Source: CAIWHR01 sp963788185 (GTDB lineage Bacteria > Pseudomonadota > Gammaproteobacteria > Burkholderiales > Casimicrobiaceae). From it: a DNA stretch of 64,000 nucleotides. The notes below the pieces were generated by a model. It had not been told where the DNA came from. It searched no databases and saw only the letters and a list, made by a program, of their open reading frames with translations. The position numbers and the translations under genes were made by a program. Position 1 is the stretch's first letter. The number at the start of each line of letters is the position of its first letter. The DNA is taken from NCBI GenBank assembly GCA_963788185.1, contig CAWBGE010000022.1:1-64000 (forward strand), written 5' to 3'. Shown piece after piece: positions 8,561 to 17,451 of the stretch.

Positions 8561-10060
8561 CTATTCCGCGGTCCGTTCAATCAGGTACTCGTCGCTCGAG
8601 GCGAGGCTCGAGCGCGATTCGTTGATGTGCTCGTACATGAGTTTCTCGGCGCGCTCGGGATCGCGTGCCTTGAGCGCCGCGAGCAGCAAGTGGTGCTCGC
8701 GACTGCTGCGCTCCGCTGGCTTGAGCAGGCCCTTGGTATTGCTGATGATGATGATGTTCATGGTGGCCAGCATGTCGAACAGGAAGCGGTTGCCGCCGTA
8801 GCGCAGGACCTCCATGTGGAAATCGTAGTCGGTGCGCTTCTGCGCCTGCGCGTCGCCGCTGCTGGCGGCCTCGTCGAAGGCTTCGAGCAGCCGCGCAAGG
8901 CTCGCGATCTGCTCCGGCGTGATGTTGGCCGCGGCGTCGCGCGCCGCCAGCGGCTCGAGCCGGCAGCGGATGTCGTAGATGTCGACCAGCTCCTTGTGGC
9001 TGTAGCGGCGCACGTAGGACCCGCGACGCGGGAGCGTCTCGACCAGGTTCTCCTGTTCCAGCTTGGAGAAGGCCGACAGCAGCGGCGTGCGCGAGACCCC
9101 AAGGCGCTCGGCCAGTTCCTCCTGAACGAGTTTCTCGCCCGATTGCAGGTCACCGTTGATGATCATGCTCTTCAGCGCCTTGTAGACCTTGCGCCCGAGA
9201 TCCTCGGTTTCGATCCGGTACAAGGTCAGTCTCCTCGAGACGCCCAGTTGGGCGCGCGCCTCGGCGGGCGAGGCGATCTCGAAGCCGAGCAGGTCCACCA
9301 GGTCCGCCAGCCGCTTGACCAGTTCGACGTTGCTCGGCGCGACCCGATCCGGCGCGAGGTGGCGACCATCCTCGAAGCCGACCCGTACCGCCCGTGCGCC
9401 GAGGCCGAGGGCGGCGGCGAGCATCCGGTAGTCGCGCATGCCTTCATGGATGAACCCCCAGTGCGAACCTGGCGGCAGCAGCGACGACAGGTAGTACAGA
9501 TGGCGCGGATCGGCCAGCATCGCGCCGTGGAAGCCGAGGCAGAAGTTGTAATTGAGGGGCTGGGCCAGGAGGCCCTCGTCGACCAAGCGGTCGATGCTGG
9601 CGAGCATGCTCACGTCGAAGATCTCGAGTTCCGGCACCACGCCGTGCTTTCGCATTTCGCCGATCCAGAAGCGGATGTCGGGCAGGGTGTTGATGTAGAC
9701 GCCCTCTCCGAAGTTGACCGAGCCCATGTTGAGCGACGCCACCTGGGTGCGTAGCTCGTTGATCGAGACGCAGCGCTCGGCCAGGCTGAGATTGGATTTC
9801 CCGCCGGTGGAGCCCTGGATGACGATGTCCGTCTCGCGACGGATGAGGTCGAGGGTGCGGCTGTAGGTCGACAGATCGAAGGTCTGTTCGCCGGTGACAT
9901 CGCGTACATGCAAATGCACCATCGACGCACCGGCCGCGGCGCAGCCGATCACTTCGGTCGCGATTTCCTCCGGGGTGATCGGATTCTTCGCGCCCGTCGG
10001 AATGACGGTTTCGACATGGGCCACCGGGGCGACGCTGATGACGACGGTGTTCTCGTTCAC
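8561..10060 (-). CDS. BKACE (DUF849) beta-keto acid cleavage enzyme fused to GntR/FCD regulator
   Basis: One 499-residue frame joins two complete proteins. Residues 1-273 are a BKACE TIM barrel; the family condenses a beta-keto acid with acetyl-CoA to give acetoacetate and a new CoA ester. Its metal and active-site residues are present: E17, H49 and H51 (VHLHVRD) and E230-D231 (VRVGFED). Residues about 284-350 form a GntR winged helix and about 355-485 an FCD domain with D411, H415, H456/H457 and H478. The linker is only about 10 residues. At the joint an internal GAGGAGA (9230-9236) precedes a TTG codon (9221-9223, residue 280), with an out-of-frame TGA between them. This is what two adjacent genes would look like before an indel joined them. 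Whether the fusion is real is therefore open. Confidence 0.85.
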   Translation of the reverse strand: MNENTVVISVAPVAHVETVIPTGAKNPITPEEIATEVIGCAAAGASMVHLHVRDVTGEQTFDLSTYSRTLDLIRRETDIVIQGSTGGKSNLSLAERCVSINELRTQVASLNMGSVNFGEGVYINTLPDIRFWIGEMRKHGVVPELEIFDVSMLASIDRLVDEGLLAQPLNYNFCLGFHGAMLADPRHLYYLSSLLPPGSHWGFIHEGMRDYRMLAAALGLGARAVRVGFEDGRHLAPDRVAPSNVELVKRLADLVDLLGFEIASPAEARAQLGVSRRLTLYRIETEDLGRKVYKALKSMIINGDLQSGEKLVQEELAERLGVSRTPLLSAFSKLEQENLVETLPRRGSYVRRYSHKELVDIYDIRCRLEPLAARDAAANITPEQIASLARLLEAFDEAASSGDAQAQKRTDYDFHMEVLRYGGNRFLFDMLATMNIIIISNTKGLLKPAERSSREHHLLLAALKARDPERAEKLMYEHINESRSSLASSDEYLIERTAE

Positions 10061-10063
10061 TGC

Positions 10064-10609
10064 TCAATCCTCCACGATGCGGGTGCTGCGCTGGATGGTG
10101 GGGTCGGTGAAGCCGTCGAGGGTGTCGCGGACCACCGATGAGAAGCTGTAGAGCACCACGCCGTCGGGGCCACCCTGGAACCAGTGCTTCTCGCCGGGAT
10201 TGAAGGTGCGGGTCGCCCCAGGATCGAAGACCGATTCGCAGCAGGCAGTGTAGTCGGCGTCCTTGCCCGCGACGATTCGGGCGTGGCGGAGGGTGTTCGG
10301 CCCCTCCGCGCAGCAGTAGAGGCGGCCCCAGGTGACGCGCACGGTTTCCTGTTTTCCGGGATCCTCGCCGACCGGTGGATGCCAGTGTTCGGGCAGGGTC
10401 TGGCCGGGAAACAGGGCGATGATCTTGGCGGCGTAGCGGTTGGTCTGGACGAAGGTGAAGATCTGCGCCCCTTCGGTTTCCGGAGCGCCGAGACCGAAAT
10501 CGGCGACTTCGATCCGGTCCCGCTCCTCGTCCAGCAGATGCAGGCCGGCGAGCCTGAACAACTCGAAAGCACGCGCCTGCAAAGCCCTCAATTGGCTGGT
10601 GGTGATCAT
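10064..10609 (-). CDS. D-lyxose isomerase-like cupin protein
   Basis: A 181-residue cupin of the D-lyxose/D-mannose isomerase family, which interconverts aldoses and ketoses such as D-lyxose and D-xylulose using a divalent metal. The metal ligands are H75 and H77 (LPEHWHPP), E88 (GKQET) and H142 (EKHWFQ); the C-terminal FTDPTIQRSTRIVED stretch is typical of the family. I chose ATG 10609 because GAGGA precedes it; an ATG at 10642 adds 11 residues without a ribosome site. It is the first gene of the leftward operon, 3 bp before the BKACE fusion. Several cysteines (C99, C100, C123, C124) are notable. The substrate is inferred from family only. Confidence 0.85.
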   Translation of the reverse strand: MITTSQLRALQARAFELFRLAGLHLLDEERDRIEVADFGLGAPETEGAQIFTFVQTNRYAAKIIALFPGQTLPEHWHPPVGEDPGKQETVRVTWGRLYCCAEGPNTLRHARIVAGKDADYTACCESVFDPGATRTFNPGEKHWFQGGPDGVVLYSFSSVVRDTLDGFTDPTIQRSTRIVED

Positions 10610-10630
10610 CGCATCATCCTCATCGTGGCA

Positions 10631-10644
10631 TTTTGAATACAAAA
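10631..10644. promoter_or_regulatory. Palindromic operator candidate for the leftward operon
   Basis: TTTTGAATACAAAA, a near-perfect palindrome directly downstream of the leftward -10 box. A related palindrome (TTGTATACAG) sits just downstream of the rightward -10 box. FCD-type GntR proteins commonly bind such AT-rich palindromes, and two are encoded here. Confidence 0.55.
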
Positions 10645-10659
10645 TACGGAATTGGTTTC

Positions 10660-10688
10660 ATTATAAACACCCCATGGATGTTTCTCAA
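10660..10688 (-). promoter_or_regulatory. Sigma70-like promoter for the leftward sugar operon
   Basis: On the minus strand TTGAGA (10683-10688) is followed after 17 nt by TATAAT (10660-10665), about 50 nt upstream of the isomerase start codon. Spacing and boxes are near consensus. Confidence 0.65.
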
Positions 10689-10721
10689 AATTCGGCGGGG
10701 ATGGTCAACGTTGAGGACCCA

Positions 10722-10751
10722 TTGACACGTTAAAAATATTGTGTGTAATAT
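10722..10751 (+). promoter_or_regulatory. Sigma70-like promoter for the rightward sugar operon
   Basis: TTGACA (10722-10727), an 18-nt spacer and TAATAT (10746-10751), 28 nt before the ATG at 10779. The palindrome TTGTATACAG (about 10753-10762) overlaps the expected transcription start, a good position for a repressor. Confidence 0.65.
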
Positions 10752-10778
10752 CTTGTATACAGTCAAGCGGAGAAGTCG

Positions 10779-11622
10779 ATGTTCGGCGTGTCACCTGCGT
10801 ATTTCATCTCGCGCTTCAGCGATCGATTCACCTGCCGGGACATCGCGGGCAGCCTTCCCGACCTGCGGGCGAGCGGCTTCGAGGCGTTCCAGCCGGAGGT
10901 CTTCCACACCGCCAATCTCGACGAGTGGCGCACCGATGGCGCCGTGCTCATCAAGACCGCCGCCGACGCTGCGGGCATGGTCGCCAGCCAATTCGTCGGC
11001 CACTTCCTGCTGCACGCGTTCGAGTCTCCTGAGACATTGGCCTCCGATTTCGGGATCGACGAGACGGCCAAGTCGCTCGAGGGCATGCAGCGGTTTCCCG
11101 GAGTGCGAGGTGCTGACGGTGCCGATTCCACCGTTCAGCCCGACGATGCCGGCGCTGCTCACCGCGCAGGCCTACGCCGGATTCCACTCGCGTCTGGTGG
11201 ACAAGCTCGGGCGCATGCTCGAGATCACCGAACAAGCCGGCCGGCGAATGGCGCTGGAGATCATTCCGGGCAGCCTGATCGGCGGCATCCAGGGATTTCT
11301 GCGCCTTCATGGCGAGTTGGGCAGCTCCGTCCTGGGCTACAACTTTGACACCGGTTTTGTTTGGAGCGCCAAGGAATGGGTGCCGCTGGTACCGGCACAG
11401 GTGGGTCGAAGAATCTACGGCACGCACCTCAAGGACGGGATGCCGAATGACGGATCGCCGCTCGCTCCGGGCAAGGGAACCATTCCCTGGCACTCGACCC
11501 TCGTGGCGTTGAGGGAGTCGGGCTATGCGGGTTCGCTGGACATCGAGTTTCGCTGCGAACCCGACCGGGCGGTCCAGGAATACGAGCAGGCGTTGCGCTA
11601 CCTGCAGCCGCTGGCGCAGTAG
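10779..11622 (+). pseudogene. TIM-barrel sugar isomerase/epimerase, frameshifted
   Basis: A xylose-isomerase-like TIM-barrel protein of about 280 residues, first in the rightward operon. The first third (from ATG 10779 to about 11095, starting MFGVSPAYFISRFSD) and the remainder (from about 11095, ECEVLTVPIPPFSP to the stop at 11622) read in different frames. A single-base change in the run TTTCCCGG at about 11092-11098 would restore one reading frame. The C-terminal half keeps the family features LEIIPGS, GYNFDTG, GTHLKDG and DIEFRCE. It precedes a second, intact enzyme of the same superfamily, so the function may be partly redundant. It could be true decay or an assembly indel at a homopolymer. 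Confidence 0.75.
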
Positions 11623-11665
11623 CCGGCGCGTTGCTCGAGATCATCTTGAAAAACAGGAGAACAGC

Positions 11666-12631
11666 ATGTTGAAGCTTGCAGTCATCACCGCGTTCCTCGG
11701 CCGGACAAAGGACCGATTCCACGAGTACAACGTGCCGCTGAGCGTCGAAGAGAAGTTCAAGATGATCACCGAGATCGAAGGCGCAACGGGGGTGGAGGCG
11801 GTGTTCCCCTACGAGGTCACCGATGCGGCCACCACCAAGGGGCTCGCCGACAAGTACAAGATCAAGTTCGCGGCCATCAACGTCAACGTCAAGGCCGAGC
11901 CCGAGTTCAGGAACGGGGGGCTCACGTCGCCGGACAAGGCGGTGCGGGCCAATGCCGTGCGCCTGATCAAGGAAGCCAAGGATTTCGCCGAGAAGGTCGG
12001 CGCCGACAAGGTCACCTGCTGCCCGCTCGGCGACGGCTACGAATTCAGCTTCCAGAGCGACTACGCGGTCATCTGGAAACGCCTGATTGAGACTTTCGGC
12101 GAAGCGGCCGAGTACAAGAAGAACATTCCGCTGTTCATCGAGTTCAAGCCTTCCGAGACCCGCGGCACCTGCTATCTCAACAACACGTCCAAGACGCTGC
12201 TGCTGATCAAGGACATCGGCGTCAAGGAGCTCGGCATCACGCTCGACTTCGGCCACGCGATGTACGGTGGCACCAATCCGGCCGAGGAGCTGGTGTTGCT
12301 GGCCGAGAGCGGCCAGCCCTATTACATCCACATCAACGACAACGACGGCAAGTGGGACTGGGACTATTTCTGCGGCACCAAGCACCTGCTGGAGTACGCC
12401 GAGTTCCTGTACTACCTGCGCAAGTACAAGTACGACGACTTCATGACCTCGGACACGTCGCCCACGCGCTGGGACATCCGGGGCACGTTCACCGCCAACA
12501 ATCGCATCACCGTCAAGCTGTGGAACCTGCTGGGCAAGTTGGAAGACCAGGGCCTGAACAAGATGATCGGCTCGAACGATTACCTGGCAACCTGGAAGTT
12601 CCTCGAAGAGAACCTGTTCGGGCTGAAATAA
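11666..12631 (+). CDS. TIM-barrel sugar (phosphate) isomerase/epimerase
   Basis: A 321-residue protein of the xylose isomerase-like AP endonuclease 2 superfamily. Enzymes of this group isomerise or epimerise keto sugars or cleave related acids using a divalent metal. The likely metal ligands E159 (FIEFKPSE), D194 and H197 (TLDFGHA) and H222/D225 (YIHINDND) are in place. ATG 11666 is chosen because AGGAGA lies just upstream at 11655-11660. It follows the frameshifted isomerase by 43 bp and precedes the TRAP transporter, so it probably acts on the imported compound. I cannot assign the substrate. Confidence 0.85.
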   Translation: MLKLAVITAFLGRTKDRFHEYNVPLSVEEKFKMITEIEGATGVEAVFPYEVTDAATTKGLADKYKIKFAAINVNVKAEPEFRNGGLTSPDKAVRANAVRLIKEAKDFAEKVGADKVTCCPLGDGYEFSFQSDYAVIWKRLIETFGEAAEYKKNIPLFIEFKPSETRGTCYLNNTSKTLLLIKDIGVKELGITLDFGHAMYGGTNPAEELVLLAESGQPYYIHINDNDGKWDWDYFCGTKHLLEYAEFLYYLRKYKYDDFMTSDTSPTRWDIRGTFTANNRITVKLWNLLGKLEDQGLNKMIGSNDYLATWKFLEENLFGLK

Positions 12632-12677
12632 GCGGCCGCCGCAGCACCTGTTTGACCACTGAAACGGAGGCAACACC

Positions 12678-13693
12678 ATGCAACGCAGAATGTTCTTCAG
12701 GCAACTCGCGCTCGTCATCGCCATCGCCAGGGCGCTCGGCCTCGCGGTCAATGCGCAGGCACAGACGGTGCTCAAGTTCAGCCACACCGACCAGCCCGGT
12801 GGCCTCCGTCACAAGGCCGCGGAAATGTTCGGCCAGAAGATCGAGCAGTACACGCAGGGACGCTACAAGGTGCAGGTGTACCCGGCGAGCCAGCTCGCCA
12901 ACGATCCGAAGGGGATCGAGCAGCTGCAACTGGGCGGCATCGACTTCACGGTGACCGGCACGGGCACCTACGCGACGCACATTGCGTCGCTCAATCTGAT
13001 GCTGCTGCCGTACCTCGTCGAGAGCTACGAGCAGGGCTGGAAGCTCTACGACGAATCAAAGTGGCTGAAGGGCGAGTTCGACAAGGCGCCGGACAAGGGT
13101 TTCCGTTTCCTGTCGACCTAGGAGGCAGGATTCCGCTCGATGACGACCACGCGATCCGTTGAACACGCCGGCCGCCGCCAAGGGCGGGAAGATGCGCACC
13201 TCCCCGAACGAAATGCAGCGCTGGACGCTCGAGTCGATGGGCTTCAGCGTGCAGATCATGCCGCTGCCGGAGGTCTACCTCGCGATCCAGCAGGGACGTG
13301 GTGGCGGGCAGGAGAATCCGATCGACACGATTCTCTCGAACAGGTTCTACGAGGTGGCGCCGAACGTGACGCTGACCAAGCACGTCTACAGCCCGATCCC
13401 GCTGACCATCTCCGAGAAGACCTGGCAGAAGCTGTCGGAGGCGGACCGCGACGCGGTGACCAAGGCGGCGAAGGAAGCCGCGGCCTGGAGTCGCAAGGAG
13501 ATCGCGGCCAACGACGAGGCGCAGCTCGCCGACATGACAGTCAAAGGGCGCCAAGATCGCGCGGCCGGAGCTGACCCCGTTCCGCGACTCGGTCAAGCCG
13601 GTGTACGTCAAGGCCAAGGAGAAGTTCGGCGCCGACGTCGACGCGCTTCTCGCCGACGCCGAAACCGTGCGCAAGGCGATTCCGGCCAAGTAG
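12678..13693 (+). pseudogene. TRAP transporter solute-binding protein DctP, inactivated
   Basis: The periplasmic binding component of a TRAP transporter, which would capture the substrate for the DctQM permease. An N-terminal signal peptide ends near AQAQ. The reading breaks several times. An in-frame TAG at 13119-13121 replaces an expected Trp codon (GFRFLST-stop-EAGFRSM). The frame then shifts before LNTPAAAKGG (about 13157) and again in the run AAAGGG at about 13543. The C-terminus (ending VRKAIPAK) finishes at 13693 in a third frame. Between 13294 and 13308 a displaced A gives G-R-G-G-G where G-V-V-D-G would be expected, which looks like a compensated pair of indels. As written, no full-length binding protein can be made. 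Confidence 0.88.
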
Positions 13694-13925
13694 CGTTGCT
13701 GGCCCGAATCCGCCGTGCCGGCGACGGCACGGCGGTGGGCGCAGGGCCACGGGGCGCCGGTTGTTGCGCGAGGAAGTTGATCATGGTCGACGCCTTCGGG
13801 CGAGGCCAACGCAAGCGCAGAGGCATCGATGATGACTGGTTCCCCACAGGCCACTGCGGCTGGCCGGTTACGGACTCGATTGCCCTGGGTGGAGATCTGC
13901 TGCCGAAGGCGCCGTCTGCGCCCCG

Positions 13926-14405
13926 GTGCTGGCGGCGTTCGGTGCGATGGTCGACTGGACGGTGGTCGCCATCGGTGCGGTGATGATCGTTCTGGTCTTC
14001 GCCAATGTCGTGCTGCACGTCTTCGGCAAGGACATGGCAGCGGTCACCGAACTGGCGGAGCTGCTGATGGTCTGGGTGACCTTTCTCTCCGGGGCCTGCG
14101 CGGCCCGCCGCGGCGCGCAGATGACGATCACGGAGTTCATCGACATGCTCGACGGCAAGGCCAGGGAGCGGGCCGACGCCGCCATCGATGTGCTGGCGGT
14201 CGTGATGCTCGCGCTGCTGATCTGGTACGGCCTCAATCTGGTGGCCGTCGGCTGGGGCAACGAGCTCTCGGTGCTGCAGATCCCGATGTCGTTCCAGTAC
14301 CTCGGAATGCCGGTCGGCGTCGCCGCCATCATGGTCTGGATCCTGTATGACCTGTGGCTGATTCTGCAGGGGAAGACACGAGCACAACGCTGGCCGAAGG
14401 ACTGA
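13926..14405 (+). CDS. TRAP transporter small permease DctQ
   Basis: A 159-residue, four-helix membrane protein, the small subunit that links the binding protein to the large DctM permease. Hydrophobic segments lie at about 9-33, 43-61, 85-108 and 122-148. The conserved acidic/Trp region AVTELAELLMVWVTFLSGACAARRG is typical of DctQ. The start is GTG 13926; the real N-terminus may lie further upstream (ATG 13829) in another frame, because 13829-13925 also looks disturbed. It ends 4 bp before dctM, a tight operon arrangement. It is the only TRAP gene in the cluster without evident internal damage. Confidence 0.8.
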   Translation: MLAAFGAMVDWTVVAIGAVMIVLVFANVVLHVFGKDMAAVTELAELLMVWVTFLSGACAARRGAQMTITEFIDMLDGKARERADAAIDVLAVVMLALLIWYGLNLVAVGWGNELSVLQIPMSFQYLGMPVGVAAIMVWILYDLWLILQGKTRAQRWPKD

Positions 14406-14409
14406 TGCC

Positions 14410-15691
14410 ATGCTCGCCGGACTGCTCTTCCTCGGCTTTTTCGTGCTCGCCCTCGTCGGCGTGCCGCTCATGTACTCGCTGCTGGTGGCGACGGTGGGCG
14501 CCATCGTCATCGGCGACCTCGGCCACCCGCTGGAAACCATCTTCCTGTCGTTCATCGGTGGCGTAGAACCCTTCATCCTGATCGCCGTGCCGCTGTTCAT
14601 CTTTGCCGGCGAGATCCTGTCGTCGGGCGGGATCGGCCAGCGCATCGTCAATTTTGCCCGCGCATTGCTCGGCTTCCTGCCCGGTGGCCTGGGCGTGGTG
14701 ACCGTCGCCTCGTGCCTGATGTTCGGCGGCGTCTCGGGCTCGGCCATCGCCGACACGGCCGCGATCGGGTCGCTGGTCATCCCGTCGATGCTCAAACGCG
14801 GCTACTCGCGCGGATTTGCGGCGGCGCTGCTGTCCGTCGCCGGAACGCTGGCGCTGCTGATGCCGCTGTCGATACCCTTCCTTGTCTACGCGTTCATCTC
14901 CGGCGTGTCGATGCGGCAGTTGTCGATGGCCGGTCTCGTGCCGGGGCTGGTGATGGCGGTTGCGCTGATCGGCGTCTGCGTTTGGTACGGCAGGAAGAGC
15001 GGCTGCGACAGCGGCGACGTGCGTGCGACACGGGCCGAGATCTGGGCCGCGACCAAGGACGCGGGACCGGCGCTGATGATGCCGCTGATCATCGTCGGCG
15101 GCATCTGGTCGGGCGTGTTCACGCCGACCGAATCGGCAGCGGTCGCCGTCGTTTACGGGACGCTCGTCTCGCTGTTCCTCTACCGTGACATCACCGTCCG
15201 CGATCTTCCGCGCCTCCTGGTCAGCGCCTTCCAGACCAGCGCCACGGTGATGCTGGTCATCGGCGCTACGGGCGCGCTGGCCTGGCTGATCACTGCCGAG
15301 CAAGTGGCGGTGCAACTGGCGGCCTGGATCAAGATCGTGGCGGCGCAGCAGTGGACGTTCCTGCTGATGGTCAACGTCGCACTGCTGCTGCTGGGCATCT
15401 TCATCGAGCCGCTGCCGGCGATGCTGCTGACCGCGCCGCTGCTGCTGCCGATCGCGCAGAGTTTCGGCATCGACCTGGTGCATCTCGGTGTGGTGATCAC
15501 CGCCAACCTGGCGATTGCGCTCTACACGCCTCCGGTGGGAGGCACCCTCTTCGTCGCGGCGAAACTGGCCGGCGCGGGCATCGGCGAAATCACCAAGGCG
15601 CTGTACCCGCTGCTGCTGGCGCGTCGTGGTGCTGATGATCATCACCTACGTGCCGTCGATGACCAGCGTGATTTGGAAGCTGTTCGTCTAG
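14410..15691 (+). CDS. TRAP transporter large permease DctM, C-terminal frameshift
   Basis: The ion-coupled permease subunit with about 12 membrane helices. The reading frame is normal from ATG 14410 (preceded by AAGGA) to about 15616 (…EITKALYPLLLA). There an indel shifts it. In the alternative frame the expected tail VVVLMIITYVPSMTSV-IWKLFV ends at TAG 15689-15691. As written, the shifted frame misses this stop and runs on into the kinase gene to 17376, producing an artificial DctM-kinase fusion frame. Only the last helix is affected. A remnant of a second dctM with the same ending survives at 18759-18896. The transporter is probably non-functional together with the broken dctP. Confidence 0.85.
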
Positions 15692-15783
15692 GCGATCCCG
15701 ACATCGCGACCTGGCGCCGGGCCATGCGAACCCTGCGGACGGACGTCTTTCGAAATCCTCACTCAGTTTCAGCTGAGGGCGCC

Positions 15784-17376
15784 GTGGGCAGCAACAAGAT
15801 CTTCGTTGGTGTGGATGTCGGTTCGACAAGTGTGAGGGCCGGACTCTTCGATGACTCGGGAGGGCGCATCGCTTTTGCCGTGCAACCGATTGAGCAATTT
15901 CGTCCGCGCACCAACTTTGTCGAACAGTCGTCGTCGGACATCTGGCGCGCGACTTGCGCGGCAGTGCGCGAGGCGGTGGCGGCGTCCGGCGTACCCGGCG
16001 ACGCCGTGGCGGGCATCGGCTTCGATGCCACCTGTTCGCTGGTCGCCGTCGGTGCTGGCGGCAAGCCGATCTCGGTGGCCGAGGACGGCGCGCCCGAGCG
16101 CGACATCATCATGTGGATGGACCACCGCGCCGTCGAGGAGACGGCAACGATCAACGCGACGGACGACTCGGCGCTCGCCTACGTCGGCGGCGAGGTCAGC
16201 GTCGAGATGGAACTGCCGAAGGTGCTCTGGTTGCGCCGGCATTTGCCGGATCGCTACGCCGCCGCGGCGCGGTTTTTCGACCTGGCCGACTACCTCGTCT
16301 GGAAGTGCTGCGGCGCGGACACCGCCAGCGTCTGCACGCTCACCTGCAAGTGGAATTACCTCGCGCACGAAGGCCGCTTCCCGCAGGCGATGTTGGATGC
16401 GGTCGGCCTCGACGACCTCACCACCAAGTTGCCCGCGCAAATTCTTCCGCTCGGCTCGTCTCCAGGGCGACTCAGCGCGGTAGCTGCGCAGGCATTGGGC
16501 CTGCCCCACGGTATCGTCGTGGCAACGGGCATCATCGACGCTCACGCCGGTGGATTGGCGCTCGTTGGAAGTCACCCCCAAGGCAGCCTGGCGCTGATCG
16601 GCGGCACGTCGAACTGTCACATGGTCGTGAGCCCGCAGCCGGTCATGGTTCCAGGGGTATGGGGTCCCTACTTCGGGGCGATGCTGCCGGGAACCTGGCT
16701 GAACGAAGGCGGCCAGAGCGCAGCTGGGGCGCTCATCGACTGGACCGTGCGGCAGTGCGAAGCCTGGCCTCTGGCGCAGGCAGCTGCCACGCGCGAAAAC
16801 CGCAATGTCTACGCGGTGCTGAATGACTGGGTCGCCGATCTGCGCCGGCGCGAGCCCACCCCCACCCGCCAGCTGCACGTACTGCCCGACCATCACGGCA
16901 ACCGCTCGCCGCGCGCAAACTCGCAGGCACGCGGCACCGTAACGGGGCTGACGCTCGAAGGCGGGCAGGACGCGCTGGCCAGGCTCTACCTCGCGACGAT
17001 CCAGGCGTTGGCCTACGGCACGCGCCACATCATCGCCAGCATGAACACGGCCGGTCACCGGATCGAGCGCATCGTGATGTGCGGTGGTGGAACCCGAAAT
17101 CCGTTATTGCTGCAGGAGCACGCCGACGCGCTTGGTCAGGATCTCCAGTTGGTCGCTGAGGAGGACGCCGTCACGCTCGGTGCGGCGCTGCTCGCCGCAA
17201 CGGCCAGCGGGCACTTCCCCGATCTACCGGCAGCAGCTGCGGCGATGGTGCGCCCCGGCGGGGTAATCGCCGCGCGTGTCGGCGAGCGCGCTTTCCACGA
17301 CGCCAAGTACCAGGTGTTCCTGCAACTCTACGAGGACCAGCAACGCTACCAGGCCAGCATGGCGTCCGGGCATTGA
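15784..17376 (+). CDS. FGGY-family pentulose kinase (D-ribulokinase-like)
   Basis: A 530-residue sugar kinase that would phosphorylate a ketopentose such as D-ribulose or D-xylulose with ATP. It has the N-terminal phosphate loop GVDVGSTSVRAG (D11), the FGGY pentulokinase signatures GFDATCSLV (79-87) and MDHRA (112-116), GIIDAHAGGLAL in the middle, and the C-terminal adenosine motif CGGGTRNPLLLQEHAD. I place the start at GTG 15784 because GAGGG lies just upstream. The frame is also open upstream through the shifted dctM end, so a longer product would be an artefact. Together with the isomerase it would move a pentose into the pentose phosphate pathway. Sugar specificity is inferred. Confidence 0.9.
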   Translation: MGSNKIFVGVDVGSTSVRAGLFDDSGGRIAFAVQPIEQFRPRTNFVEQSSSDIWRATCAAVREAVAASGVPGDAVAGIGFDATCSLVAVGAGGKPISVAEDGAPERDIIMWMDHRAVEETATINATDDSALAYVGGEVSVEMELPKVLWLRRHLPDRYAAAARFFDLADYLVWKCCGADTASVCTLTCKWNYLAHEGRFPQAMLDAVGLDDLTTKLPAQILPLGSSPGRLSAVAAQALGLPHGIVVATGIIDAHAGGLALVGSHPQGSLALIGGTSNCHMVVSPQPVMVPGVWGPYFGAMLPGTWLNEGGQSAAGALIDWTVRQCEAWPLAQAAATRENRNVYAVLNDWVADLRRREPTPTRQLHVLPDHHGNRSPRANSQARGTVTGLTLEGGQDALARLYLATIQALAYGTRHIIASMNTAGHRIERIVMCGGGTRNPLLLQEHADALGQDLQLVAEEDAVTLGAALLAATASGHFPDLPAAAAAMVRPGGVIAARVGERAFHDAKYQVFLQLYEDQQRYQASMASGH

Positions 17377-17451
17377 CAGACTCGGGCCAGGGCACTTCCG
17401 GCAAAGCGCCCGATGCCGCCCCGAATTCATTCGCAACAACGGAGGCTCTCC

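Noticed and set aside
14410..17376. Reading dctM and the kinase as a genuine fusion protein
   Set aside because: The expected dctM tail and stop exist in the neighbouring frame, so an indel explains the joined frame.
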